A stretch of 64,000 nt of DNA from Amycolatopsis solani (lineage in GTDB: Bacteria; Actinomycetota; Actinomycetes; Mycobacteriales; Pseudonocardiaceae). Shown here in pieces: positions 50,113 to 58,644 of this stretch. Within the stretch, counting starts at the first letter, position 1. The number at the start of each line of letters is the position of its first letter. The stretch lies in NCBI RefSeq assembly GCF_033441515.1, contig NZ_JAWQJT010000001.1:2294001-2358000 (forward strand). Direction: 5' to 3'. The notes below the pieces were generated by a model, which ran no database searches, was not told the DNA's origin, and was given only the letters and a program-made list of their open reading frames with translations. The translations under genes and the position numbers were made by a program.

Positions 50113-51518
50113 CCGAGCCCGGCGATCCCCGGGGCACGCGCTGGGGGACGCGCCGGTTCTCCCTGCGCGGCCGGGTGACGCTGCTGGCCGCCGCTTGTGT
50201 CGCGGGCGCCGTCGCGCTGGTGTCGATCGGCGCGTACATGGTCGTTCGCAGCAACCTGTACCAGCAGCTCGACGACAGCCTGATGGCGCGCGCGCAGGCC
50301 GCCGCCGACTCGCCGCAGGTGCAGACCGAGCTGCGGCAGGTCCCGGGCGCGTTCCTGGCCAGCGCCGACCTGCAGATCGGGCAGCTCAGCGCCGCGCCCG
50401 ACGTCGCGCACGCCGTGATGACGTACCCGCTGTCGAGCTCGGCGCCGCCGTTCGGCCAGGACGAGCTCGCCGTCGCGAACGGCGACTCGCCCGAGTCGAT
50501 GCGGACGGACTTCCGCACCGACAGCCGCGTGGTCGCGCTGCCGACCGGGCACGGCGAGGCCATCGTGCTCGCCCAGTCGATGGGGCCGACCAAGCGCACG
50601 CTGAACGAGCTCGCGCTGGTGCTGTTCCTCATCGGCGGCGCCGGCATCCTGGTCGCCGCCGCGGCGGGCACCGCGGTCGCGCGGACCGGCCTGCGCCCGG
50701 TCGAGCGGCTGACGTCGGCCGCCGAGCGCGTCGCCAAGACCGGCGACCTGCGGCCGATCCCGGTCAGCGGCGACGACGAGCTCGCGCGCCTCACCACGAG
50801 CTTCAACACGATGCTCGGCACGGTGGCGGACTCGCAGGAACGCCAGCGCCAGCTGGTCGCGGACGCCGGCCACGAGCTGCGGACGCCACTGACGTCGCTG
50901 CGCACCAACCTCGAGCTGCTGCTCTCCGCGAGCAAACCGGGCGCGCCGCCGCTGCCGGACGAGGACCGGATCGACATCGTCGCCGACATCAGCGGCCAGC
51001 TCGACGAGCTGACGCAGCTCATCGGCGACCTCGTCGAGCTCGCGCGGCAGGACGAGCCGCGGGAGCGCTTCGAACGCGTCGAGCTGCTGGACGTCGTCGA
51101 GCGGGCCCTCGACCGGGCGCGGCGGCGCGCGGGCGAGATCCACTTCGACGTGTCGCTGCAGCCGTGGGTGCTCACCGGCGACAACAGCTCGATCGAGCGC
51201 GCGGTGCTGAACCTGCTCGACAACGCGGTGAAGTTCTCGCCGCCGGAGTCGACGGTCTGGGTGCGGCTGTACCCGCTCGGCGACGGCACGGCGGTCGTCG
51301 AGGTGGCCGACGCCGGGCCGGGTATCGCCGAAGAGGACCTGCCGAAGGTGTTCGACCGCTTCTACCGCTCGTCGGAGGCGCGGACGCTGCCCGGGTCGGG
51401 TCTCGGCCTGGCGATCGTGAAGCACGCGGCCGAGCGCCACGGTGGCGCGGTGTACGCCTCGCAGGCACCGGAAGGCGGCGCGTTGATGACGATTCGGCTG
51501 CCGGGGGCGCCCGGCTGA
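50109..51518 (+). CDS. mprB: Sensor histidine kinase MprB
   Basis: A 469-residue kinase. There are two membrane helices at about residues 22-46 and 168-190. The extracytoplasmic loop between them is about 120 residues ([20 protein letters not shown]...). A HAMP region follows ([26 protein letters not shown]). The HisKA domain has phospho-acceptor His255 ([23 protein letters not shown]). The HATPase domain has N-box [33 protein letters not shown] and a GLGLAIVK box. The loop is the stress sensor in mycobacteria. The GTG start overlaps the mprA stop. Its probable target protease is encoded 2.5 kb downstream. Confidence 0.9.
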   Translation: MTEPGDPRGTRWGTRRFSLRGRVTLLAAACVAGAVALVSIGAYMVVRSNLYQQLDDSLMARAQAAADSPQVQTELRQVPGAFLASADLQIGQLSAAPDVAHAVMTYPLSSSAPPFGQDELAVANGDSPESMRTDFRTDSRVVALPTGHGEAIVLAQSMGPTKRTLNELALVLFLIGGAGILVAAAAGTAVARTGLRPVERLTSAAERVAKTGDLRPIPVSGDDELARLTTSFNTMLGTVADSQERQRQLVADAGHELRTPLTSLRTNLELLLSASKPGAPPLPDEDRIDIVADISGQLDELTQLIGDLVELARQDEPRERFERVELLDVVERALDRARRRAGEIHFDVSLQPWVLTGDNSSIERAVLNLLDNAVKFSPPESTVWVRLYPLGDGTAVVEVADAGPGIAEEDLPKVFDRFYRSSEARTLPGSGLGLAIVKHAAERHGGAVYASQAPEGGALMTIRLPGAPG

Positions 51519-51563
51519 GCCGTTCGCGAGACACCGCGGGCGGGCGTCGGCCAGGATCGGCCG

Positions 51564-51989
51564 ATGCCCGCCCGTGAGCTGGTCCGCCGTTGCCTGGTCG
51601 CGGCGGTGAGCGGAGTGCTGGGGACGCTGGCCCTGTGGGCGCTCCCGGCGAAGGACCTGTGCACCGGAGCGGCGTGCTTCTTCGTCGCGCTCCTCGCCGT
51701 ACCGCTCATGGTGCTCGGTGCGGGGCTGCTCGCGTACGCGCTCATGGCGCTGGCCCGCGTGCGTCCGGCCTGGCCCGTCGCGCTCGTCGGGCCGGCCACC
51801 CTGCTGGCGGTGACCACGACAGTGGTCGTCCCGGGGTCGCTCCCGGCGTTCCTCGCCCTGATCGCCGGCAGCTACGCCTTCGCGGCCCTCGTCACCGCGG
51901 ACGAGTTGCCCAACGCGTGGCGGGTTGCGCTCGCCGCACCTGTGGTGGTGTTGTTCGGCTGGGGCGTGGTGCTGCCGATCGTGCTGTGA
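51564..51989 (+). CDS. Small multi-pass membrane protein
   Basis: A 141-residue protein with four or five hydrophobic helices (CLVAAVSGVLGTLALWALP, CFFVALLAVPLMVLGAGLLAYALMALA, WPVALVGPATLLAVTTTVVV, SLPAFLALIAGSYAFAALV, WRVALAAPVVVLFGWGVVLPIV). Two cysteines (DLCTGAACF) sit in the first loop. No family is recognised. It starts 45 bp after mprB on the same strand and could be part of that transcript. Confidence 0.7.
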   Translation: MPARELVRRCLVAAVSGVLGTLALWALPAKDLCTGAACFFVALLAVPLMVLGAGLLAYALMALARVRPAWPVALVGPATLLAVTTTVVVPGSLPAFLALIAGSYAFAALVTADELPNAWRVALAAPVVVLFGWGVVLPIVL

Positions 51990-52089
51990 CCTGCGGGTTC
52001 AAAAGTTCACCCACGCCGGCCCTGCGGATCCCGTGTTGAATCGTGTAGGATTTTGTGTGGTTGGGGTGTAACGGGGACGGAGTTGAGCG

Positions 52090-52890
52090 GTGCTGGCGCG
52101 TCAGCGACAGGCGGTGATCCTGGAAGAGGCACGCCGGACCGGTGCGGTCCGGGTCAGTGACCTCGTGACCAGGCTGGGCGTGTCCGACATGACGGTGCGC
52201 CGCGATCTCGACGTGCTCGCCGGGCGCGGGCTGGTCGAGAAGGTCTACGGCGGTGCCACCTCGATCGTCGGCAAGAGCACCGACGAGCCCGGGTTCGAGG
52301 CCAAGTCCGTGCGCCAGCGCGCGCAGAAGGAAGCCATCGCCGAGCTCGCCGCGACGCTCGTGCGGGCCGGCACCGCGATCGGCATCTCCGCCGGCACCAC
52401 CACGTGGACGCTGGCGCGGGCGCTCGACGCCATCCCGGGGCTCACCATCGTGACCAACTCGATCCAGGTCGCCGACGTGCTCCGCGGCTCGACGCAGCCG
52501 GATCGCACGGTCGTGCTCACCGGCGGCGTGCGGACGCCGTCGGACGCGCTGGTCGGGCCGGTCGCCGTGCACAGCCTCCGGTCGCTGCACCTCGACGTCG
52601 TCTTCCTCGGCGTGCACGGGATGGCGGACGGACCGGGGTTCACGACGCCGAACCTCACCGAGAGCGAGACCGACCGCGCGCTGGTCGAGGCCGGGCGCAA
52701 GCTGGTCGTGCTCGCCGACCACACCAAGTGGGGCACCGTCGGGATCTCCACGATCGCCGACCTGGACGAGGCCGACGTCGTCGTCACCGATGACGGGATA
52801 CCGGACGACGCCAAGGAAACGCTCGCCGAACGGGCGGGAGAACTCATGATCGCCGAGACGGCGGAGACGGACGAGGCCCGAGAAGCGTGA
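52090..52890 (+). CDS. DeoR-family sugar-responsive repressor
   Basis: A 266-residue protein. The DeoR helix-turn-helix is RQAVILEEARRTGAVRVSDLVTRLGVSDMTVRRDLDVLAGRGLVEKVYGGA. The sugar-phosphate sensor domain follows, with ISAGTTTWTLARAL, VTNSIQVADVL, VLTGGVRTPSDALVGP and KLVVLADHTKWGTVG. The GTG start at 52090 follows an AT-richer promoter with GTGTAGGATTTTGTGTGGTT-like repeats that may be its operator. The stop overlaps galT, so it most likely represses galT with itself and responds to a galactose-pathway sugar phosphate. Confidence 0.92.
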   Translation: MLARQRQAVILEEARRTGAVRVSDLVTRLGVSDMTVRRDLDVLAGRGLVEKVYGGATSIVGKSTDEPGFEAKSVRQRAQKEAIAELAATLVRAGTAIGISAGTTTWTLARALDAIPGLTIVTNSIQVADVLRGSTQPDRTVVLTGGVRTPSDALVGPVAVHSLRSLHLDVVFLGVHGMADGPGFTTPNLTESETDRALVEAGRKLVVLADHTKWGTVGISTIADLDEADVVVTDDGIPDDAKETLAERAGELMIAETAETDEAREA

Positions 52891-53969
52891 AGCGCACCGT
52901 ACGACACCTGGCCGACGGCCGGGAGATCATCTACTTCGACCAGCCCGGCGCGCCCGACCGCGTCGCCGAGGACACCCGCGACCTGCCGCCGGTCTCGGCC
53001 GCGTCGGAGATCCGGCTGGACCCGCTGACCAACGAGTGGGTCGCGATGGCGGCGCACCGGCAGACGCGGACCTACAAGCCGCCGGCGGACCTGTGCCCGC
53101 TGTGCCCGAGCAAGCCCGGCAAACCGAGCGAGATCCCCGAAAGCGACTACGACGTCGTCGTCTTCGAGAACCGGTTCCCGTCCTTCGCGGAAGACGTCAT
53201 CGGTGAGCCGTCCACTGTGGATGGTTCCGGGCTGGTGCCGGTGGCGCCCGGCCGTGGGCGCTGCGAGGTCGTCTGCTTCACCAGCGACCACGACGGTTCT
53301 TTCGCGCAGCTGAGTGCGAAGCAGGTGCGTGCGGTCGTCGACGCGTGGGCCGACCGCACGGCCGCGCTGTCGGAAGTGCCCGGTGTCGAACAGGTTTTCC
53401 CGTTCGAGAACCGCGGCGAGGAAATCGGCGTCACGCTTTCGCACCCGCACGGCCAGATCTACGGCTACCCCTTCGTCACGCCGAAAACCGCGCGGATGAT
53501 CGACGTCGCCCGCGCCTACCAGGCCGAGCACGGGCGTCCGGTGCTCGGCGACGTGCTGGCCGCCGAACGGAAGTCCGGCGCGCGCGTCGTGGCGTCCGGC
53601 GAGCACTGGACGGCGTACGTGCCGCCGGCCGCGCGCTGGCCGGTCGAGGTGCACGTGGTGCCGCACCGGCAGGTCGCGGACATCCCCGCGCTGACCGACG
53701 CCGAGCGCGACGACTTCGCCGACGTCTACCTGGACGTGTTGCGCCGCTGCGACGCGCTGTACGACCGGCCGCTGCCGTACATCGCGGGGTGGCACCAGGC
53801 TCCGGTGCGCCAGGACCGCGAGCTCGGCTGGCTCCACCTGGAACTGTTCTCCGTGCTGCGCGCGAAGGACAAGCTGAAGTACCTGGCGGGGTCCGAATCG
53901 GGCATGGCGGTCTGGATCAACGACGCCACACCGGAGCAGATCGCGGAACGGCTCCGCGCGGCGGGCTGA
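52887..53969 (+). CDS. galT: Galactose-1-phosphate uridylyltransferase
   Basis: A 360-residue Leloir-pathway enzyme that exchanges UDP between glucose-1-phosphate and galactose-1-phosphate. CPLCPSKPGKPSE contains the N-terminal zinc Cys pair, VVVFENRFPSF the substrate strand and SHPHGQIYGYPF the H-P-H catalytic motif (the middle-region His is the uridylylated nucleophile). The C-terminal domain has VEVHVVPHRQVADIP and LGWLHLELFSVLR. The GTG start overlaps the DeoR stop. No galK or galE follows, which is unusual because actinobacteria often pair galT with galK. Confidence 0.94.
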   Translation: MKRTVRHLADGREIIYFDQPGAPDRVAEDTRDLPPVSAASEIRLDPLTNEWVAMAAHRQTRTYKPPADLCPLCPSKPGKPSEIPESDYDVVVFENRFPSFAEDVIGEPSTVDGSGLVPVAPGRGRCEVVCFTSDHDGSFAQLSAKQVRAVVDAWADRTAALSEVPGVEQVFPFENRGEEIGVTLSHPHGQIYGYPFVTPKTARMIDVARAYQAEHGRPVLGDVLAAERKSGARVVASGEHWTAYVPPAARWPVEVHVVPHRQVADIPALTDAERDDFADVYLDVLRRCDALYDRPLPYIAGWHQAPVRQDRELGWLHLELFSVLRAKDKLKYLAGSESGMAVWINDATPEQIAERLRAAG

Positions 53970-54004
53970 TCCCGGCCATACTCATCTCCGATGCACAGGT
54001 TCGG

Positions 54005-54022
54005 CTCAGGAACCTCTCAGGA
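54005..54022 (+). promoter_or_regulatory. CTCAGGA direct repeat upstream of the PepD-like gene
   Basis: CTCAGGA occurs twice exactly 11 bp apart, one helical turn, ending 20 bp before the protease start. Tandem sites on one face of the helix suit an OmpR-type dimer such as MprA. Confidence 0.5.
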
Positions 54023-54042
54023 CCGTCCCGCAAGGTGATGAC

Positions 54043-55461
54043 ATGACCGAGAACGACCCCAGCACGCACGACCCCGCGGCGCCGCGGCAGCCCGAGACCG
54101 GCCAGCAGGCCGCTCAAGGCGGTTGGGCGGGGAGCCCGTACGGTGAGCAGGCCAAGCCCGAGTCCGGCGGTGCGCCGCAGTACTCCGAGCCGTCCTACCA
54201 CGCGGTGACCGGGGCCGATCCGTCCTACGGAGCGCAGAACGCGAACCCCTGGTCCGCCCCCGGCTCGCAGTTGCCGCCCGGCCAGACCCAGCAGAGCGTC
54301 TACCCGCCGGCGAACCCGTACGGGCAGCCCGGCACCGCCGCCTACAACACGCCGGCGCCGCCGCAGCCGAAGCGGTCCGGCGGGAAGCTGCTCGCCGGCG
54401 TCGCGCTGGTCGCGCTGCTGGTCGGCGGCATCGCGGGCGGCGCGGTCGGGTACCTGACCGGTGGCTCCGCCGGCCCGTCCAGCAACGCGCTCGACGCGCC
54501 GAAGCCGGCCCAGCAGACGGGCAACGCGCCCGCCGGCTCGGTCGAGTCCGTGGCGCAGAAGCTGTCGCCGAGCGTCGTCGAGCTGCAGGTCAGCGGGCAG
54601 CAGGGGGCCGGCGAGGGTTCCGGGTTCGTCATCAGCACCGACGGCTACATCCTGACCAACAACCACGTCGTCGAGGTCGCCGCGAACGGCGGCCAGATCC
54701 AGGCCGTGTTCCAGGACGGCCGGAAGGCGGCCGCCAAGGTCGTCGGCCGCGACCCGACGACCGACATCGCGGTCGTCAAGGTCACCGGCGTCAACAACCT
54801 GACCCCGGTGGAGCTCGGCCGCTCCGACGACCTGCGGGTCGGCCAGTCGGTGGTCGCCATCGGCTCGCCGTTCGAGCTGGCCGGCACGGTCACCTCGGGC
54901 ATCGTCAGCTCGCTGCACCGGCCGGTGCGCGCGGGCGGCAGCAGCGGCGACCAGACGACGGTGATGGACGCCGTCCAGACCGACGCGGCGATCAACCCCG
55001 GCAACTCGGGCGGCCCGCTCGCGAACATGGCCGGCCAGGTCATCGGCATCAACTCGGCGATCTACAGCCCGCAGTCCGGCCAGGGCGGCCAGGGCCAGGG
55101 CGCGTCCGAGGGCGGCAACGTCGGCATCGGCTTCGCCATCCCGATCGACCAGGCCCGCCGCACGGCGGACACGATCATCAAGACCGGCCAGGCGGTGCAG
55201 ACGTACATCGGCGCCCAGGTCAAGGACGCCCCGCAGGGCGGCGCCCAGCTCGGCCCGATCACCGCGGGCAGCCCGGCGGAGAAGGCGGGCTTGAAGGAAG
55301 GCGACGTCGTCACGAAGATCGACGACCGCACCATCGACTCGGCCGACACCCTGGTCGCGGCGGTGCGCACCCGCGCCCCGGACGAGAAGGCGACCTTCAC
55401 CCTCGCCGACGGCCGCACGGTCGAGGTGACGCTCGGCGGGCAGCCCGTCCCGGCCAACTGA
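54043..55461 (+). CDS. pepD: PepD-like HtrA serine protease with PDZ domain
   Basis: A 472-residue S1C protease. Residues 1-110 form a cytoplasmic Pro/Gln/Gly-rich tail as in mycobacterial HtrA-type proteins. One membrane helix (about 115-139) anchors the rest outside. The trypsin-like domain has His208 (LTNNHVV), Asp241 (DPTTDIAVV) and Ser322 (NPGNSGGPL). A Gly/Gln-rich insert follows. The C-terminal PDZ domain is about 390-465 (YIGAQVKDAPQGGAQLGPI...EGDVVTKIDDRTIDS). PepD degrades or refolds damaged envelope proteins and is controlled by MprAB. CTCAG repeats upstream support that here, although five kilobases separate it from the mprA start. Confidence 0.9.
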   Translation: MTENDPSTHDPAAPRQPETGQQAAQGGWAGSPYGEQAKPESGGAPQYSEPSYHAVTGADPSYGAQNANPWSAPGSQLPPGQTQQSVYPPANPYGQPGTAAYNTPAPPQPKRSGGKLLAGVALVALLVGGIAGGAVGYLTGGSAGPSSNALDAPKPAQQTGNAPAGSVESVAQKLSPSVVELQVSGQQGAGEGSGFVISTDGYILTNNHVVEVAANGGQIQAVFQDGRKAAAKVVGRDPTTDIAVVKVTGVNNLTPVELGRSDDLRVGQSVVAIGSPFELAGTVTSGIVSSLHRPVRAGGSSGDQTTVMDAVQTDAAINPGNSGGPLANMAGQVIGINSAIYSPQSGQGGQGQGASEGGNVGIGFAIPIDQARRTADTIIKTGQAVQTYIGAQVKDAPQGGAQLGPITAGSPAEKAGLKEGDVVTKIDDRTIDSADTLVAAVRTRAPDEKATFTLADGRTVEVTLGGQPVPAN

Positions 55462-55474
55462 CCCGTTCCAGACG

Positions 55475-55584
55475 CTCGGCCGCCCTGGCGCGGCCGAGAC
55501 CAACTTCGGCTCGACCCCCGAATCCGGGGCCGGACCCACAAGGCCACGCGCGACCCAGGCAGCTGATGCCGGTCGCGCGTGGCC
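55475..55584. terminator. Two tandem terminator hairpins between convergent genes
   Basis: CTCGGCCGC/GCGGCCGAG (55475-55498, 6-nt loop) and GGCCACGCGCGACC/GGTCGCGCGTGGCC (55542-55584, 15-nt loop) are both perfect. They separate the protease gene from the convergent membrane-protein gene and probably serve both directions. Confidence 0.75.
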
Positions 55585-55599
55585 GCATTTGTGCCGGGG

Positions 55600-56226
55600 T
55601 CAGGTGCGGGGGTGGCCGGGTGGGGTGTTCGGCGGGGCTTCGGCGACCGGCGTGCCGGGGGTTTCGGTGGTGGGCTGGGCTGGTGTGCGGTGCGGGGTGC
55701 CGGTCGGGTCGGCGGGCGCGCCGGAATGCTCGGTGGGCGCGGCCGGTGCGGTGTGCGGGGCTGGCGATGGGCTGGAATGTTCGGTCGGCGCGGCCGCTGG
55801 GGTGACTGCGGAGGTAGGGCGGCGGGCGCGGATGGTGAGCGCCGTGACGATGACCGCGAGCCAGACCGCTGCCACCGTCAGGGCCAGGCCCAGGGCCGGG
55901 TCGCCGTCGTGGAGGCCGGGCATCGGTGGGGTTCCGTATGGGCGCCAGAGCAGGGGGAACGCCACGATCGCCAGGACACCGGTGATCACCGTGCCCGCCA
56001 CCACCGGGGCTTTCCACGGCCTTGGCACGATTCGGCTCAGTACGATGCCGAGCACCGCTGTCAGGGGTGCGATCACGCCGTCGTTGAAGACTGGGCCGCC
56101 GACTATCCAGGCGGCCGTCGCGATTACGTCCGGACGCACCGGGAGCGCGTACTCGGCGAACAGCACCACGCCCCACGCCAATGCCGCGAGGCCCGGTAGG
56201 GCGAGGAGTGCACGGGCGGTCTTCAC
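55600..56226 (-). CDS. Membrane protein with Pro/Thr-rich tail, molybdopterin-operon partner
   Basis: A 208-residue protein. Four hydrophobic segments (ARALLALPGLAALAWGVVLFA, DVIATAAWIVGGPV, APVVAGTVITGVLAIVAFPLLW, LGLALTVAAVWLAVIVTALTI) are followed by about 75 residues of Pro/Thr/Ala-rich, probably extracytoplasmic, low-complexity sequence. The GTG start at 56226 overlaps the oxidoreductase stop (GTGA), so it belongs to that operon and is its last gene. No family is recognised. It may anchor or accompany the oxidoreductase. The longer ORF upstream in the same frame is antisense-like sequence over the oxidoreductase gene. Confidence 0.75.
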   Translation of the reverse strand: MKTARALLALPGLAALAWGVVLFAEYALPVRPDVIATAAWIVGGPVFNDGVIAPLTAVLGIVLSRIVPRPWKAPVVAGTVITGVLAIVAFPLLWRPYGTPPMPGLHDGDPALGLALTVAAVWLAVIVTALTIRARRPTSAVTPAAAPTEHSSPSPAPHTAPAAPTEHSGAPADPTGTPHRTPAQPTTETPGTPVAEAPPNTPPGHPRT

Positions 56227-57341
56227 AGCGCCTCCAGCTTCGTGACCCACTTCGTCTGCAGGACGCCCGGGCGGTTCGGGGCGATGATCCGGCACGGGAA
56301 GCCGTGGTCCACGTCCAGGACTTCGCCGTTGAGTTCCAGGGCCAGCAGGGTCAGCTCGTCGGCCGTGTGTTCGCCGGGGAGGGTGCTGACGCTGTAGAGG
56401 CCGGAACGCTCCATTGAGGACACTCGGACCGCGGTGCCGGGCGGTGCGCCGGTGGCTTTCAGGAGGGTCGGCAGGGAGATGCCGCGCCAGGTGGCTGATT
56501 GGCTCCAGCCTTCCACGCACGCGATCGGGAGTTCCGCCGTCGTTTGGGGTAGTGCGCGTAGCTCGTCCAAGGAGAACGTCTTTGTGCCGCGCGGGGTCAC
56601 CACCGAAAGGCGCCACGAGGGGGACCACGTGATGCCCGCGGCCGCCGCTGTGCGGTTCACCGGGAGGTTTTGCGTTCCCTTGCCCGTCTTCCAGGACAGG
56701 CCGGAGACGCCGCGGAGGAACGGGACCGTCGCGCCCGCGGTGGCGACGACCGCGGTGCCGGTGGCCAGGCCGGTGGTGAGGAGGAAACCTCGCCGGGAGA
56801 GGCCCGCGGACGATGGGGGTTGCTCGGTGGCCTGCCGGGTCAGGGCGCGGCGGATGATCGGGAGCTTCACCGCGACGTGCACCAGGATCGAACCGATCGC
56901 CAGCCACGCGACTGCGTAGTGCACCTGCGGGAAGTAGAAGCCCCACGGGTAGTTCTGGGCCACGTTCAGCAGTCCGGTGCTCAGCTCGAAGAACGCCGCC
57001 CCCGAGAGCACCAGGATCGACAAGCGCTCCAGGGCGTGCGGCAGCGAACGGACGAGCGGCCTGCCGAACAGCTTCGGGTAGACGCTCCACAACTTCGCCA
57101 GCAACAACGGGATCGACGCCACGCCGGAGATCACGTGCAGCCCTTGGGTGACGCGGTAGAGGCCGACCGGGCGGCTGGGCCACCAGAACCAGCCCGGCGG
57201 GTGCTGGATCAGGTGGCTGATCAGCCCGGTCACGAAGCACGTCGTGAACGTGATCGCCAGCGCCAGGCCGATCTTCGACGTCACGCGCTCGTCGTGGGCC
57301 GGTGCCCGGAACTGTTCTTCCTTCGGGATCGGCAGTTTCAC
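56223..57341 (-). CDS. Membrane-bound molybdopterin-dependent oxidoreductase (sulfite-oxidase fold)
   Basis: A 372-residue protein. The first 170 residues form four membrane helices like a cytochrome b561/DMSO-type anchor (IGLALAITFTTCFVTGLISHLIQ, LHVISGVASIPLLLAKLW, and two more). A linker with SRRGFLLTTGLATGTAVVATA, a Tat-like RR-x-F motif, follows. Residues about 230-372 are the sulfite-oxidase-type Mo-cofactor domain, with the Mo-ligand Cys in ELPIACVEGWSQSATWRG and MERSGLYSVSTL and HGFPCRIIAPNRPG after it. It probably oxidises or reduces an oxyanion or organic sulfoxide at the outer membrane face. The GTG start overlaps the upstream methyltransferase stop. Confidence 0.87.
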   Translation of the reverse strand: MKLPIPKEEQFRAPAHDERVTSKIGLALAITFTTCFVTGLISHLIQHPPGWFWWPSRPVGLYRVTQGLHVISGVASIPLLLAKLWSVYPKLFGRPLVRSLPHALERLSILVLSGAAFFELSTGLLNVAQNYPWGFYFPQVHYAVAWLAIGSILVHVAVKLPIIRRALTRQATEQPPSSAGLSRRGFLLTTGLATGTAVVATAGATVPFLRGVSGLSWKTGKGTQNLPVNRTAAAAGITWSPSWRLSVVTPRGTKTFSLDELRALPQTTAELPIACVEGWSQSATWRGISLPTLLKATGAPPGTAVRVSSMERSGLYSVSTLPGEHTADELTLLALELNGEVLDVDHGFPCRIIAPNRPGVLQTKWVTKLEAL

Positions 57342-57964
57342 CGTCGCTCCAATCGCGCGAACCAGCGGTGGCCGTGGCGAGTGGTCCAGTCGACGCGGAG
57401 GCCGGCGCGCACGGCGACTTCGGCGATCGCGTCCACGCCGACCCAGGCCCAGCTGAACCACGCGACGTCGGCGTGGCCCGGGCGCAGGCGGACGCGTTCG
57501 TGGCGCAAGCCGTGGCCGGGTGGCTCCAGTTCGGCGAGGACGTCGCCGCCGGGGGCGAGCAGCTGCGCCGCGCGCCGCAGCAGGGCCGCCGGGTCGCCGC
57601 CGATGCCGATGTTGCCGTCGGCGAGCAGGGCGTGCCGCCAGCGGCCTTCGCCCGGCAGGCGGTCGAACACGTTGCGGTGCAACGCGTTTCCGCCGCGTCG
57701 GCGGGTCAGGCCGACCGCCGTGCGCGAGCTGTCCACCCCCAGCGCGACGACTCCGCGGCCGGCCAGCGCCGCGGTGAGCCGGCCCGGGCCGCAGCCGATG
57801 TCGATGGTCGGGCCGGTGCAGGCGTCGAGCAGGACGTCGTCGCCGTCGGAGGCCTCGGTCCAGCGTTCGACCGGCAGCTCGATGCGCTCGCCGGTCGCGA
57901 GCTCGAGCCAGCAGCGGTGGCCGAGCAGGCCGAGGTCGAATTCGTGGCCGACCAGTGTCGTCAT
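57338..57964 (-). CDS. SAM-dependent methyltransferase
   Basis: A 208-residue class I methyltransferase. TGPTIDIGCGPGRLTAALAGRGVVALGVDSSRTAVGL is motif I plus the acidic end of strand 2. LLADGNIGIGGDPAALLRRAAQLLAPGGDVLAELEPPG holds motifs IV-V. The C-terminal FSWAWVGVDAIAEVAVRAGL completes the sheet. The start overlaps the DUF2064 gene stop by one base (TGATG) and the stop overlaps the oxidoreductase start, so translation is coupled both ways. The acceptor is unknown. Confidence 0.85.
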   Translation of the reverse strand: MTTLVGHEFDLGLLGHRCWLELATGERIELPVERWTEASDGDDVLLDACTGPTIDIGCGPGRLTAALAGRGVVALGVDSSRTAVGLTRRRGGNALHRNVFDRLPGEGRWRHALLADGNIGIGGDPAALLRRAAQLLAPGGDVLAELEPPGHGLRHERVRLRPGHADVAWFSWAWVGVDAIAEVAVRAGLRVDWTTRHGHRWFARLERR

Positions 57965-58644
57965 CACGCGACCGCCCGTCCGCCGACGGCCGCGACGGCG
58001 CGGGCGAACCGGCCGTTCGGGCACTCCGCCGCGACCGCGCGAGCGTCCGCCATCGTGTCCACATCGGACAGCCGGGCGGCCGTGGCCGGTCGCAGTCCGC
58101 ACGCGGTGAGCGCGCGCAGCGTCCGCTCGCCGGTGTCGTCGAGGGACATCGGGACGCCCGCGAGGACCTGCGCGTGGCGCGGTTCGGCCAGCCCCAGCGC
58201 CCACCAGCCGCCGTCCTCGGCCGGGCCGAGCACCGAGTCGCGGCCGTGCCGCACCGGCGCGATGGCCGCCGTGAGGGACTCCGGCGTGACCTGCGGGGTG
58301 TCCATGCCGATCTGCAGGATCGGCAGGCCGGCGTGCACCGCGGCCGCGTCGGCGTGGGCGTTCGCCAGCCGGGCGCCGAAGTCCCAGCCGCGCTGCGGGA
58401 TGACGGTGGCCCGCCGCAGCGCCAGCCCGATTTCCGCGGACCTGGCGGCGGCACCGAGGTCGCCGGTCATCGCGACGACGGGCTCGGCATCGGGCACCGC
58501 GCACACGGCGTCGAGCGTGTCGAGCAGCGCCGCTGCGGCGATCTCCGCCGACTGGGCCGGTGTCGCCGGTGGGCACAGCCGGGTCTTGGCGAGGCCCGGC
58601 ACCGGCGCCTTGGCCACGACCAGCAGGACGAACGACGACGTCAT
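57964..58644 (-). CDS. DUF2064 (TIGR04282-type) nucleotidyl/glycosyltransferase-fold protein
   Basis: A 226-residue GT-A-fold protein. FVLLVVAKAPVPGLAKTRLCPPATP is the opening strand and basic loop (K-x-P-x-P-G-x-x-K-T-R-L) typical of DUF2064. QIGMDTPQVTPESL contains the D-x-P metal region and GPAEDGGWWALGL the sugar-nucleotide-site motif. Such proteins have been linked by annotation to arsenosugar or other small-molecule glycosylation. The gene overlaps both neighbours by a few bases, between the GT2 and methyltransferase genes, and likely makes or uses an activated sugar in the same pathway. Confidence 0.87.
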   Translation of the reverse strand: MTSSFVLLVVAKAPVPGLAKTRLCPPATPAQSAEIAAAALLDTLDAVCAVPDAEPVVAMTGDLGAAARSAEIGLALRRATVIPQRGWDFGARLANAHADAAAVHAGLPILQIGMDTPQVTPESLTAAIAPVRHGRDSVLGPAEDGGWWALGLAEPRHAQVLAGVPMSLDDTGERTLRALTACGLRPATAARLSDVDTMADARAVAAECPNGRFARAVAAVGGRAVA

